Source: Mactromeris polynyma
Taxonomy: Eukaryota > Mollusca > Bivalvia > Venerida > Mactridae
NCBI GenBank assembly: GCA_032209605.1
Contig: JASFXZ010000039.1
Coordinates: 4,216,001 to 4,280,000 of the forward strand
Direction of reading: 5' to 3'
Length of the DNA stretch: 64,000 bases
This document shows positions 24,401-39,400 of this stretch, piece by piece (position 1 is the first letter of the stretch; each line of letters opens with the position of its first letter). Position numbers and translations under genes: made by a program. The notes below the pieces were generated by a model. The model saw nothing but the letters and a program-made list of their open reading frames with translations. It was not told where the DNA came from and made no database searches.

Positions 24401-27400
24401 TCAGATTGAGATGCTTCAGAAGAGCAGTGGCAGGTTCACTAAAAAGATGAAGTTTTCCAGAGAATAAAACACCAGCAGTTTACAAAATTTTAATGTAATT
24501 CATTATACGATTCCACAGCTGGAAAGCATGTGTATTGTTAAGTCTGAATAATTCTACGGTGCAGGATCTGAGTCAATTTCATGTGACTGAGAAACTTGAA
24601 GAGATGAAGTCATTGAACATTGATGAGCGCTGCTATGGGTTTTACAACCTGAAGAGGTTAGTAAGTGTAAGTGACGTCATTTCAAGAAACATAACATGTG
24701 ATGTCACAATTTGCAAGCGAGAAACATTATTTACTCCATATGATCACTTCGTTTTCATATTGCCATATGTGGCAAATATTGCTTACTGTCAATACATGGT
24801 GACGTCACATGTGACGTATTCTGGAAATGACATCACTTAAAGAAGAGGATGGAAATGGTACAGCGGCGCTCAAATATTAAATAATGGTTTACCTTTTCAT
24901 CTTGTAAAGATTTGATAGCAGTCTCGAATTCTTCTTGTTTTTCTTGTAGCTCATCTGTTAGTGCTGTAAGATTAACTTCTAGCTCTGTCTTCTCTGAGAC
25001 AATACCCAACTTCTCTTTCTTCAAGTCTGATAACTGCAACCACAAACGAGATAAATATTCTATAGAATGGACAAAGGAAGAGAATTCTAAAAGGGATAAA
25101 GGGAAAGAACCTGTGACAAACTCCTGTGACTGCAACCACAACATCTTTCATTTGATAATATTTAAAGATTTAATTAAATTCTATGATTATAAACTAGAGG
25201 TTTCAATCATTTATATATCAGCCCTGTAAATTCACTTCCAATCCCAGTGCACAACACATAAATGATCAAACATAACCTCTACATCAATGGGTCTTAAAAT
25301 CTTTAATAATCAACTCAAATACTCCAAGTACAGAATATTCTATCAAGTGCTTTTGTTCAATATGATGCTTTACACCATAAAAGATGCTACGGAATTAATT
25401 GATGTCCAATCATGAACTATCCCCTATTAATAGATCATTTTCAATTCAAGGAGTGAACATAAAACCAGACACCAGACAATGTCGAGAGAGCTTTTGCTTC
25501 CAATTCTATCCACTTCTCTATTACAAGCACTTTTTTATATTGTCATTTACTGTATATTACGTGACAATTTAGACCACTAAATATGTTCAAACTAGAAACC
25601 AGACAATCTAAATATCAATAATAAAGCTGATAAGACTTGTTGGGCTTCATCCTTCTAAAGGTTTTCTAATGTCATTTATTTATAGTTATACATGTAACCA
25701 TATTTAACCAAATAAATATACATACATTTAAAGTAAAACCTAACCTTAAGAACACCTCAATAGAAAGAACACCTCAAAATTAAGAACACAATTTTCAAAT
25801 CAATTTTCACAGTTGTGCTCTTTATTCAACCTCAATACTAAGATCACCTCAATAAGAAGACCAGTTTTCAAGGGTCCCAATGGTGACGTAATATTGAGGT
25901 TTTACTGTATATGGATGCACACAACAAACTCTCCAGAGCAACACTCTTTGACAGACAAACAATTTGGTTGTTGTTGTAAGGTTGTAGCTGGAGAGAGGTT
26001 AAATTGAGATATTCTATCAACAAGAAAAATTGCGACTTTTATTTAAAACAAAAGTGGTTGCTCAAGACAGGGCTGTTTTGAAGAGGTTTCACAATAAGAA
26101 ACAGATATCAGAATGTATAAGCATACTTTTGCTTGCAATTCTTCCTCTCGTTGGCTGCCAACAGATTGCTGGTTGGCAAGCTGTTCCTGTAGTTTTGTCT
26201 TTTTATCTTTATACTCAGTCTTTGTCTGAAATATAACATTCAAGTTAGTGCTAAACTTGCAATAACATTCATTACACTGCCTTATTATTGTCTATAAGTC
26301 TGGACAACTGCACAACTTTATAACAATAAACATCACTAAACAAGTATCTTCGCCCTAGGTCGCACACCCGAGTCACCAAGCAATTTTAAGACACAAAGAT
26401 TTTCAAAGGTATTCCCTACATAACTCTGTGTAAAACACATGTCCCGAGGGTAGGGTCAATATTGACCCAAGAAGCGTAATTTGAACTATTTTGGTAGAGG
26501 ACCACAAGACAATGTTACATACCAAATATGACAACTCTTGACCTTATGGTTCTGGACTAGAAGATTTTTAAACATATTTCTTATATAACTCTATGTAAAG
26601 CGTGTGAACACCAGGGCAGGCCATTATTGACCCCAGGGGCAATTGGTTTTGGACAAGAAGATTTTCAAAATGAACGGGATATTAACAGATTCCAAAAATT
26701 CCCAGTTTTACCCCAAAAATCACATTTCACATGATACAATGTTTCTGTACTTTAGGTATTTTGTTTTGTAATATGATATCCATTAAATACAGTAATTCTG
26801 GTAGTTTCACTGCAAAATTTGACATAGTTGTAGGCAAATTCCAGAAATTCCCATTTTTATTTAAATTTTCAACCATTTTACTCCAAAAATCACATTTTGC
26901 ACTGTGTGATTGTTCTATACTTTTAGTATATTAAATGGGGCGTCTTATATGACACAAATCCACCAAAATTATTTCTGTGCATTTCTTTTTCCCCCCGATT
27001 TTGTTTTTCACTGGCCTATAGGTGGAGATGTCATTTGAAAAAAAGTTGCTGACACAATAGCACACCATGAGCACACCTCTTGCTCAGGTCAGCTAACAAT
27101 TCCCATGTTCTCACAATGAAATATGTGTAACTTGCAGAATATGAATACATATTTCAGATATTGTATATTGCATTATCATACATAAAAGTTATAATATATC
27201 AGGTGATTTGAGCACAGTTTTATCGATCTTAGCAGTGATGATCAGTTCTTACAAACTGAAATGGCTATATTTAATGACTTTATACTTTCTGCTCCACTGA
27301 CAGAAAACTCCATCAAGTGAATTCCATTACCTGGGTTTAGAGAATATTGTTTATTTGCGAGACAATTCAATTTGAGAAGTTTCAATAATTGGAGCCAGTA

Positions 27401-30400
27401 TGCGTAAAATGAATGCAAACTGTAATCAGTCTAGAAGTCCCAACTTTACACTTGATATTACCTTAAAATTAAATTGCTACTGAAAATGTCTAGGATCTGT
27501 CAAACTCAATGGTTACTTTGATTGAAATAATTTGTCAACAAACACTGGAAGATAAATAGAAGACATAACACAATTTAAAGGAAATATTGATTTGCTTCAA
27601 ATACCTTCTCAATCATATTTTGTTTTTCTTCAAGTTGAGTTTGCAAGTCTTCCACTTGTTTCTGTGTCTGTGACAATAAACTGCTTGTATCATCGTAGGA
27701 TTTCTTCAAATTTGTGTATTCCAAATTCTACAAAGTTAGAAATCATGAAAAATAAATAGAAATAACTAAATGGTTGTTTTTTAATAAAAACATATGTCTA
27801 CCAGATGGCAGTGTGTCAGTAATTGTATGCTGATACAAGATGTATGAATAAAATATCAAGCAAACAAGAAAGATAGTGTTGATCAGTTCACCATGAAACT
27901 GTATATGCATAAAAACATTAAAGGGCCATAACTCAGTGAAAAATTATCTGAGCGGAACAAAAAATGAAGATGCACAAATACACTTGATGTTGATGAATCT
28001 ATAATGAAGTTTGGCTGAAATCCAACAAGCAGTTTTGGAGATGAAGCGCGGACAAACTTCATATGTATAAAAACATCAAAGGGCCATAACTCAGTGAAAA
28101 AATTACCCATAGTTTGAACATAATCAAACAAGAAATATCTTCAAAAAAGGCAGTCGGCGCAATTTGTGATTAAGATGTGTTGTGCAACATAAAAAAATGC
28201 CAAGATGTTACAATGCTGGTCAATCCAGATCCAAAATGGATTTTGTTAAATTCACCGAAATTCAGTGGATTTCAGTATGGTAACGTAACCTTAATCAAAA
28301 GGTTAACCAATCCGCATGTAGGTTACAAACGTTGTTCAGTTGATGAGAAATTGCCTTGGTGGTTAATGTAAGATTTGATTGGTTTACACAACACCGATAT
28401 GCAAATAGCAAAACCAAGTTAGTACGGCTGTGCCGAAAAATTTCATTACTGGTTATTTGTATCAACAATTAAGACACACTGATACTCTGTATTTGTGACA
28501 ACCCATAGGAAAGGAAGATACAGTGAAGCCTCATTGAAAGACGACCTCCAAATTATGACCACCTCATTAATAAGACCAGTTATTATTTTTTCTTATATAT
28601 TTAAACTCAATAATCAGACCACCTCTTTCTTCAGAAGCAATGGTGGTCTTATTACTGAGATTTCACTGTACTTATGAACACTGACTAGTGCAGACTACAA
28701 TTAAGAAAAAATCAGAAAAATTACTAAAATTGCCAAAGAGCACCGCATCATCCTTCTGTGGTATCAGAACATAATTATTATCAGTGGTACTATAATGGAT
28801 ACACATTACTAAGAATGTAATCGTTAATTATAAACTCAGTAAAACCTAAATCCTAAAACCACCATATGAAGCAAAATTCATCTTAACACGTACAGTGGTT
28901 CCCCAAGAAATGGAAACAAAGTGGAAATTTATAAAATCAATTCCTTACAGGCACATTACTAGCAAAGGGTGTATTACTATAATTCAATGTCAAGAATAAT
29001 TTAACCAAACCTCAATATAAATCATAGTTAATTTTCTGAAAATTTGGGAAATTTGCAAAAGAAAATTAGAGAGTGCATTGTTGAAATGTTTTAACGATGT
29101 AATGAAGACAATATAAGGAAAAGATAATAAGTAGAATATCACATTTAAATCACATATAAAGACATGAATAGAAGTTCTTGCAGTAAATAAATCAGAAAAT
29201 ATATTAATTTAAACATTACTAAAGATGTACTGAATAGTGAATACCACCAAAATTTAGGATCAGAAAATGATCTTAAGATTTTATAACCAACCGACAAAAC
29301 ATAAGAACCAAAAAAAAGAAAGAATTATACATTTGATGTTTTGATGATGGTGGTCTGATAATATACTGAACTGCAATATAAAAGATGTAAAATGTCTTTG
29401 CTTTGATGTAAACACATTCAGCCAATCTGCTTATAAACTTAGACCAGATGGAACAAAATCATAAAACAATTCTCAGAATATAAACTGCACAAATCTGCTG
29501 ACTAATGTGAAATTTTTCTAAGTACTGGACGTGTTCTCCAGGAAATGAATTGAATGTTTGTGTACAATTGTTGAAAGTTTAATTGGTAAATATAGTCCCA
29601 ACAATGTCAATCAATGGAAACGGTTACATAGAGTTTTTGTACGTTTGTCCCTTTACCCAATTATTTTATTGCTAAAATAAACGGAAGCTGACAAAGTTTG
29701 TAACTTGACCTTTACATGTATTTCAATCATGTGAACAAAGTAAACATTCTGACGAGGTTTCATGCAGATCAGAGAAAAACTATGGCGTATTATCATTTGC
29801 AAGGTTATTCCATGTCGTTTCCGAGTGCTAGTTTTTTAGCCCAGACAACACATTCTATAATTGATTTACATTTTCACCACATTTCAGGTAGTATTAGGTA
29901 GAATATAATAAGACCTCCAGTGCGTAAACAAGGTTTTTCTATTATTAGACCAAATGACCTAGTTTTGGACCCGCGTACAAAATTGTCATATTTGACCTAA
30001 ATTTCATAAAAACAAACATCTTGTCCTGGTTTCATGAAGATCAGGTATCAAATCTGGCCTCAACAAAGTTAACAAGGCTTTATTACAATTCGACCTAAAT
30101 ACCTACTTTCCGACCTGTAACATAGCCCAGTTTTGAGCTTGAACTATATACCAGGTAGAAAAACATGTTGACCCAACTTCATGTAAATCAGTTAAATTAT
30201 AAGTTTAGTTTTAACAAGGTTTTTCAATGATATGACCAAACAAATATTTTATGACCCAAAGTAAACCAGTTTGAGACCTTACCTGCGTTCTATAATGACA
30301 CAAGTTTTGGCCAGGTTTCATGAAGATCAGGCAGAAAATTTGACCTCAGAAGCGTTCCAAGGTTTTTGTATGATTCAACGCAGTTACCTACTTTCTGACC

Positions 30401-33400
30401 CTATATAACCAAGTTTTAGACCCTTTTTTGACATCTGACCACTAATTGTAACCTTGACCTTTAAGCTACAGACACCAGTCTTGAGTGTGAGACATTTGTG
30501 CCAAGTAATTTGTAAATCCCCCAAGAAATGACATAGAAATAGTCTGGACAAAATCAAAAGTCTGACCTAGACCTTTGAGCTTCAGACAAAATCTCATCAT
30601 AGTGAACATTTGTGCCGAGTAATTTGAAAATCCCCCAATAAATTACAGTGTCATATTCCGGACAAGATGTTTTAGACCCATTTTTTACCTTTGACCACTA
30701 AGTGTAACCTTGACCTTGGGTCTTTTGAGCAGCATGCCATCTCATCATAGTGAACTCTTGAACCAATTAATTTTGAAATCCCCCAAAAAATGACAGAGTA
30801 ATGGTTCGGACATATCCCGATGCATGCACTTACAATGAATACACCGAACCACCATTGTGGCGACTATGTCTAGCTCACCAACAATAAAATCAATCACTCT
30901 GCCTATGTTTCATGTGCATCAGGTAGAACATGTATGTAAAGTGTGAACAAGGTTTTCAATGATATGATATGACCAAATGACCTAGTTTTTAACATTCATT
31001 AACCCAGTTTCAAGATTAACCTTGATTCTATAAAGTCAATCATTCTGGCCAGATTTCATGATGATCAGACAGGAAATGTGGCCTCAGAAGTGTTTGTATG
31101 ATTTGACCCAGTAACCTTTTTTCCACCTGACATAAATCAGTTTCAATCTGACCTAGAGACTTTATAATGAAAAACATTCTATCCAAGTTGCATGTACGTA
31201 TAGGCTAGACAATGCCACAAGACACTATCTGAAATAGATGGTCGAAATAGAGGCTGCTGATTACACCCAACAGATTGCGGCGGGTTTGGTCTAATTTGGC
31301 CTCTAGCGTGTTGACTATGTTTTGGGATGATTTGACATAGAGACCTTGTTTTTGACCGAAGATAACCCAATAGCCCAAGTGTCTAATAAGATTCGAATGA
31401 AGCAATTATTCTGCCCAGGATTGATATAGATTGGAAAAATTGTGACTTGTAGATTGATTAAAAGTCAATTGTTGATACATGTCGGACAATGCCAGACACA
31501 GGAGAATCTCAATTTCTTATCTCAAATGAATGCTTATTATTTTGTATATTTTTCCCCTGGCATTATTACTGAATAAGAAGCGCAGTTTACAGCAAATACA
31601 TGTGTGGTAGAATGAAACATTAAACATGTTCTACACAGTACCAGTGAAGCATGAAATGTTGCAAGTTCCGTTTGTCATTGCAATTAGCAGTGCATTGTAA
31701 TACCCTTTTCATTGTCAATGTATCAATGGATGTCTCCACAAACTAAAATATTGATTCAATTGCATAATAAAGACATCCACCAGAAGTAATACTTTTGTAC
31801 CTTGGTCTGCTAGCACATTGATCTTAACACACTACAAGCCAATTTCATCCCAAAATCAGGTTAACAGGAAGCGGAGACTGAAGTTTTTATAGTACATATT
31901 TAACTCTTCCCCCATACTTAAGCTGACACCAGACACGTTCAGTCCATTTTGTTGATTGAACCAAACATTCAGCAACATTCTATCAATCTCAAATATAAGT
32001 ACACCGCCCTAACAAGAGTTCTCAAAGGTATGATAATCGTAGAGTCTACCATAAAATAAAATACTTGCTATAATCAAGTAATGAGAATCTTTTTTTTTAT
32101 GCCTGTCAGATGCCTAACAGAACATAAAGGCATCTACTTGGACTAAGTCATCTTTTACAAAAAAGGTAAAATAGTTTGGTCACATGTATAATCATGATTT
32201 CATGGTGTTTAACAACAACATAATATAGCAATAAATACAACAATTAGTTTGTGGGACCTATCTATAGGACTGATTAGATAAATAACATAAACCAACAATA
32301 CAATGGTGAATACTGAAACAAAACTAAGACAAGCAAAAGCAACAAGCAAAAAATGTACCACCCAACAGCACAAAGTAAGGGGTGTTAACAGGGTTTTTCC
32401 ACTATTTGCCTCAATGATTTAGTGTTAAATTTGACCAACATTTTATAGAAACTTACATTCTGATCTGAGGTTTGCTGTGGACAAGGTTAATAAAGGTACT
32501 CTCTGATTTGACCCAGTGACCTAACTTTTGACCCACACAGTTGAGTATCATAACATGACTTAGATTTCATTGAAGCTAACATACTGACCATGTTTCATGT
32601 ACTTGAAATGGATAACATGGCCTAAGAAACTTTAACAAGGTTTTCTTGACCTAGATTTTGAGCATCACATTTGACCTAGATTTCGTGCTAGCAAACAGTC
32701 TAGCCATGTTACAAGAAGGTTAGACAGACCTTGTCCTAGATTTTATCACAGAAAACATTTTGACAAGTTTTTACAAAGATTGGGCCAACTATGTTACCAC
32801 TAGAACCTGTTACCAGGGGTGTAGCTTAGCTGAAATTGATGTGTATGCCTAGTTTTAGGAGGTCCGGAGGCATGGTACCCTGGAAAAAATGTTATAGCTA
32901 GATCGTTAGAGATGCATTTTGGTGTATACTCCGTTCTGGTAAACATGATTACAATTACATCAAAAATATGCATTAAATACTTTATTGCAGTTTTGGTCAT
33001 TTTTTTTTAATATTTCGAAAACAAAAGTGCAGGCCGGAATCTACGCCTGTGGTTCAAAGCAAAGTTTCATATGAGACAGGAAATCATTTCCTTTATGACT
33101 TAGCTTTGAACTGTGTAGCATAATAATTGGAAGAGCATACTTTTGAACCATGTCCTTAATATATAACTGAAACTGTTGATTGGATGAAGTATCACCTAGC
33201 TCTCATATGTCCTTAACATGGATGTTGTTTTGAATAGCAATATCACATATAATGTATTTTATAATGATCCATATGCCACGTGACTAACCTGTTGTTTGAT
33301 CAATGTCTGAATGAACTGAATCAACCTTTGAATGTCTAGCAGTTCATTACATGAACCAGGTAATCCTGGAGACTAATTACAGACAAGCCACAGGCCGGCA

Positions 33401-36400
33401 TTCCCAACTGTGATCAAATGTCAATTTCTTCACAGGCACCATATATAATTATATGATCACAAGTACCTGAGGAAAGACCTTAATGACATATAATGAATAA
33501 CTTGAAATTAAATACATAGAAGCCAATGTCCCCCTTTCCAACAGTCAGCTTGCAAAGAATGCTTTTCTCATTAGAATGACAATCTTGAAAAACATGCTGA
33601 AACAAGCAGACATAATTCAGTCAAGAGACTTTGTTTTGTAATAAACCATTTGGTTGGTCGATGGATCCAACTTGGCCAATCAGAAGACAGATAATATTTC
33701 CATCATTTTGCTTGTTGTGCAAGTCAAATCCTTATGTTAGTAACAAAAACTATCATATGTTTACAAACATTATGTTTTTTTTGTGTACATATTGACCAAT
33801 GCTTTTCACCATTGTATGCAAGCTAGGGATTCAACAAGTTTATCTGTGTTAAACTTAAAAATCAGTACTTTGTTAAACCAGAGTCCATAATGATCATCAA
33901 GTAAAATCAATTTTCATATACTTTATATATTATAAACAATGTCTGAGGTAATCAGCCAATGAAAACATGTTTTTGAAAATATTGACCATTAGACATTGCA
34001 TACGCAATAACAGTAATCTAAACTAATATTGAATCTACATTAAGTTCAAAATTACACCATAAACAAGAAAAAAGTCAGTAAATACACCAAGTTTCTAATT
34101 CATAATAACCTTTTTTTAAATATTTTTTCTCATTCAAACCATTGGGATTGGGAAAAATTAGATTTGTGCACACATTTAAATACAGTAAGTTCAAAATTAC
34201 ACCATAAACAAGAAAAGTTATACACCAAGTGTATTCTAATTCATAATAACCTTTTTTAATATCTTTTTCTCATTCAAACCATGAGATCAGTACATAAATC
34301 ATTGATTAGTTGTATTATTAGTATCTGAGATATTCTTCCTACAAGAATAAGATCATACCTTACAATGGTATAAATACAGACCTTATTCTTCAGTTGTTCA
34401 CTAAGATTTGCTACACTTTGTTCTACACTGGCTATCTTCTCTTTCAATGACTTTCTTTCACTCTCTTTGGTCTCTTTGTACTGAAATAAACAGTAATAAA
34501 TATTTTTTGTTCAGATATAGGACAGTAACAAGTAAGTTAAAAAATGAACAAATATACAGTAAAACCTCAATAAGATTACCCTTGGAATCCTTGAAAACTG
34601 GTCTTCTTGTGGAGGTGTACGTCTTTATATTGAGGTTGAATAATGAGCAAAACGGTCAAAATGGACTTGAAAATTGTGTTCTTAATTTTGAGGTGGTCTT
34701 ATTATTTAGGTGGTCTTTAAGTGAGGTTTTACTGTACTTTCCAGAGTTCACCAAATAGAGGCATCTTTTCTTAGACCATATAAATGTCCTTCTTTATAAT
34801 TTGTAAGCTTTCCAACCTTTGCACAAGATCAAATGAATTTTGACATGACATTTCATGCTCAGACCTGACTTTGGTGAATTCTGACTTTGATGTAAATTTT
34901 TCAACCTAAGCTGATTTGATAATTTTACTGTCAAGGGAAATTAATGAGAGGCAAATATTTCAATAAATTGAAGATTATAAAGAAAACTGTTACTTAATAG
35001 TTTGAGAATATATGTGGGGGGAAAGCTTGATATTTTGTTAACCAGACATGAAATTTACAAATTCAGATTTATCAGTTAAAGGGTAGATAGTCTTATTTTT
35101 TGGACAATATATGCCAAGTCATAAATATGAGAATATCGTTGGTAATTGCATTCATACAGATGTACTCTGCAACACTGCATTGTCACTTCAAGTTAGTGCT
35201 AGCGTAAGAACAAATCTTTGGTAATTGCATTCATAAAGATGTACTCTACAACACTGCATTGTCACTTAGTTAGTGCTAGCGTAAGAACAAATCTTTGGTA
35301 ATTGCCTTCATAAAGATGTACTCTACAACACTGCATTGTCACTTAGTTAGCGATTGCGTAAGAAATACATGTAGCAGACTTATGTTTGCAGATCCAGGAA
35401 ACTTATAAGAAACGTTATAATGTGCCGTGGTGTTTAAGAGTACATATGTATGAAGGGAATTCCCAACATACCATTTTCTACAAATTATTACGTGACAAAT
35501 TTTGATAGAAAATAAGACAACATGTATGTACCTTTGAAATTTCCAGTCTTAAGTATTACATGTACTGTAAAGCCCAAAGTCTGGCATAAGTGATAATTGA
35601 TTTAGGCAAGCAAAGTCAGAAGTGCTATTTTGTACATAAATTGTGCAGCATGTCACCTTGCTTTGATCAATTCTAACCACATGTGCCTGACTAATTTCCT
35701 CATAAATAGCATATTATAAAAAATTATTGTGTGAAAGACTTAATTTGCATGTGGATAATAAGATATCATGTGTGGACACTGTGCATGTCTTAATTTCATT
35801 CCAAAGTGCTGGAACCAACAAAATTCACCGTGCGTATAGTAAACATAACAGGACGGGTTTAGCTCGATTGTTGGAAACTATTGTTTCATAATTTGAAGGC
35901 TTGTTTTACACTACTTTCATTGACTGATTGTAGAGAGAATTTGGCTTCATATCATGATGATAAATCATTGTAGTCTAAGCTTCTTACAAACTAAAGATTC
36001 AGCTGTTGGAGTGATAAATTAGACTGCCCGATTCATACATGATGTATGTATATATACGGAACAAAAAAGGAACTCGGCAGTTGATTTATCATCTTTTTTC
36101 TCATAAAAAAGTCATGAATCATAAACTTAGCGCATGTTAAAAAATATAATATCATCGTTCAGTCACTGCTGTGTGACTGCTGGTGCTGTGTGACTGCTGG
36201 AATAACAACAAACAGAACCTGAGGTTTAACTTTCTGGCAAAATATGAACTTGTTCCCCTATATAAGAAATTGGAACAAATAAATCTCAGTTCTCAATGCT
36301 TGAACAATACAGAAAAATATGACATAAGAAATAAATACATGTTTTGAAAACTGAACGAGAAACATCTTGAAAAAAGATGGTTGTGCAATTTGAAGATTAA

Positions 36401-39400
36401 GATTTGTTGTGCAACATAAAAAATGATGAGATGTTACAATTGCTGGTCACCTCAGATCCAGAATGGATTTCGGTAAGGTCACGTACCCTTTATCGAAAGG
36501 TTAACCAATCTGCATCAATGTTACAAACGTTGTTCAATTGAAGAGAAATTGTCTTGGTGGTTAATGTAAGATTTACACAACACTGATATGCAAATAGCAA
36601 AACCATGTTAGTACGGCTGCACCGAAAAAAGAACTAATAGGTCAGGGTACTTTTCTGCTAAATGCTTAAGATGAATTAATCTCTCCCGTGACTTAGGTAG
36701 AAAAAAACATCAATCAGTGAATAAAACGCTCAGTAGGACCTGCTGAAAAGAATCATAATGACAGCAATAAATCCTCAAAATTAAGTAATTGTATGAGATC
36801 ACAGTGAAGGATTACATAAAACATTTAATGGAGTCTCCCATTTGGAATGAGTGAAAATACCACAAATCTCTTCTACGTAACATGATTACAGGATTCCTTA
36901 GTGGCATACCGACATCACTGTGAGATAAAAACCCAGACAAATATGGTTATAAGGAAAGAAATCTAGCTATGTCATAATGAGCTTATATCATTAAGATCTG
37001 CATTATCTACACCATTGGACATATATTGAAATTACTAATGAGAAAATGAGAATTTTTAGTAATTCTGAATGTAAGAATTGTGTTTGAAATCATTATTACA
37101 TGTAGTCTGCTTTCGCTTCAGCAAAGTCTGAAATTATAGCTGCAAGTCTTAAATAATGTGTGAACAGTTATTCAAGATGACATAATCTTTAGCTAAGTCA
37201 CAGTGCTCTAATGATAAGTTTCCTGAAAACCGGAACTCTCAGAAAACCTTTTCACCGTCGTGTCCGGTTTTCAGGGGTTTGTTGTATTAGTTTTATTTCA
37301 AAATTATGCTGTCAAGTAACATTAAGTAGCTTTAAATCTGTTGAAAATAATTCTCATTTTATCAGAGGCCATTAATTTGATCCAGTTTTTCTGGATTCCA
37401 TATCAATGCAAATTGATTCCCAGAAGTGCAATTTAATCCATTATCACCAATGGAGTACAAATTTAATGGGGGCAATTAATATTAATTGTCTTCAATCCAT
37501 GATTATAATAGTGAAGATTTGCCCTGTCCAAAGAAGTAGAGTCATATCAGACTATATATCGAGGGCTCAACGCAACACTGTCGTAACTCCTATGTATTTA
37601 TGTAGGATTTACGACAGTGTTGCGTTGAGCCCTCGATATAACGGTCACTTTTTGACCATACAGTAAAACCCCATTTAAAGATCACCTCAATTAAAAGACC
37701 GATTCAATAATAAGACCACCTCAAAATTAAGAACACATTTTCAAGTCCATTTTCACTGTAATGCTCTTTATTCAACCTCACTATTAAGACCACCTCAATA
37801 AGAAGACCAGTTTTCAAGAGTGACCCAATAGTTATCTTATCATTGAGAATTTACTGTATATTATGGGAGGGGTTCTCTGAGAATTGTGTATGATGCATTG
37901 AATGTGGTTAAAGCAAAGACGGTATCGACAAGTCGTAGACTGGTTTAGTGGTAGAGAACCTGACTCCTGATACGAAGATAGAGAATTTGAATCCTGCCCT
38001 CTGTGAGGTAGAACTAGAAGTTTCACAATCCTTGAAGTGCCAGTATTGTTAAGTAAACAAGGAAACTATTACTGTGTGTGATGAATGTAAGTTTTAATAA
38101 CTTGTTACACAATTTTAAATTGTAAAATTAATATATTTTATCTTAAGTCATGAGCCTTCTAGACGAGCTTTTAGTAATTGGCTATTATTCAGAGAATGTA
38201 AAGGTTACATAATGTGTGTGGTTTTATAGAAGCTCTTTGATGTACTCGCCTTAGTAATTTACGGAGTCTATTGAACTGATGTATATAAATAGTTATAATC
38301 CAAGATCTTTTATTACATAGTCTGTATTCCTAGACTATGTCTCTGTGACATTTCAAATATGGAAAGTGAGAAGATAATTACAACATATATCTTGCACAAA
38401 CCTCCCAGATTTTGTGAATGAAAGCTCAGACATATCATAAAATAAGGAAATTCAAATGATACATGTGCTTCTATTTCTAAAGAGATTTAAATGCAAGCAC
38501 ATATGGAATTTGTCTTATATTATAGGTAAATAATTTCTCGTTCAGGCCAAAATTAAAAAAGTCTTTGTTTGCCCTTTACCGACCGTAGATTTTAGAGGTG
38601 GGTTAAGGTAGGAAAAATATTTTATTTTATTGTGGAAATTTTAATATGTTTTAGTCGAAATGTATTGTTCGTGCGTGGTAATTTCGGCACCTGGTACAAT
38701 GGGTGGGCGGGTACAGTAAAATAATTGTTAATATTAAAAAAGATACAGTTAAATGACATGTGGTTGTCAAAAACATGGTTAACATAAGCTCGGATCAATT
38801 CAGAAAAAATTAATGTTGGTAAAATGAAAGCAAAATTGACACCTTTATGTGGACTTATTTTTAATACTTTATAATTATAGCCCGTCTGTTTTAGTGAGTA
38901 TGAGCACGAGGCTTCAATAATTGTTGATGAAAATATTATAAGGGCAATTATGACCATGTTTGTGTCATACTTTTGTCTAACTTTGGGTTCCAAAGTCTTT
39001 CTAGCGAGAGGAAGTTATCATAAGGCAAACATAAAGAAACAAGAATAGTCATTGTTTTGCCTTTTGATAACTAAGAAGAACAAACTGCACACATCGTAGT
39101 GTGACATAATGGTGTATAGTCGTCTAGAATATCAATAATTAACCATGATTAACCAAGATCATCCAGGCTTGATCATAGGCATATAAACTGTGTTTAATAA
39201 ACGCTCGGGTCGGTCTCAGGTTTATAACCAAAAAAAAAAAAATCAGAATTTTGCAATAATTTTTTTGAGTCAGCAGCCAAATCTCGGGTCGGTCGGTAAA
39301 GGGCAAACAAACTTAATTTTAATTTAGGCCTCAGGGACATTTTTGTATTTTTACATCGACCTCAAGTCATGTAATATATGTAACATTGAAACAACACATA

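Noticed and set aside
24535..24840. Plus-strand open frame of 101 codons (LEEMKSLNIDERCYGFYNLK region)
   Set aside because: The composition looks somewhat protein-like, but there are no splice sites, no recognised domain and no second exon, and it lies in an EEA1 intron. I cannot support it as a gene.
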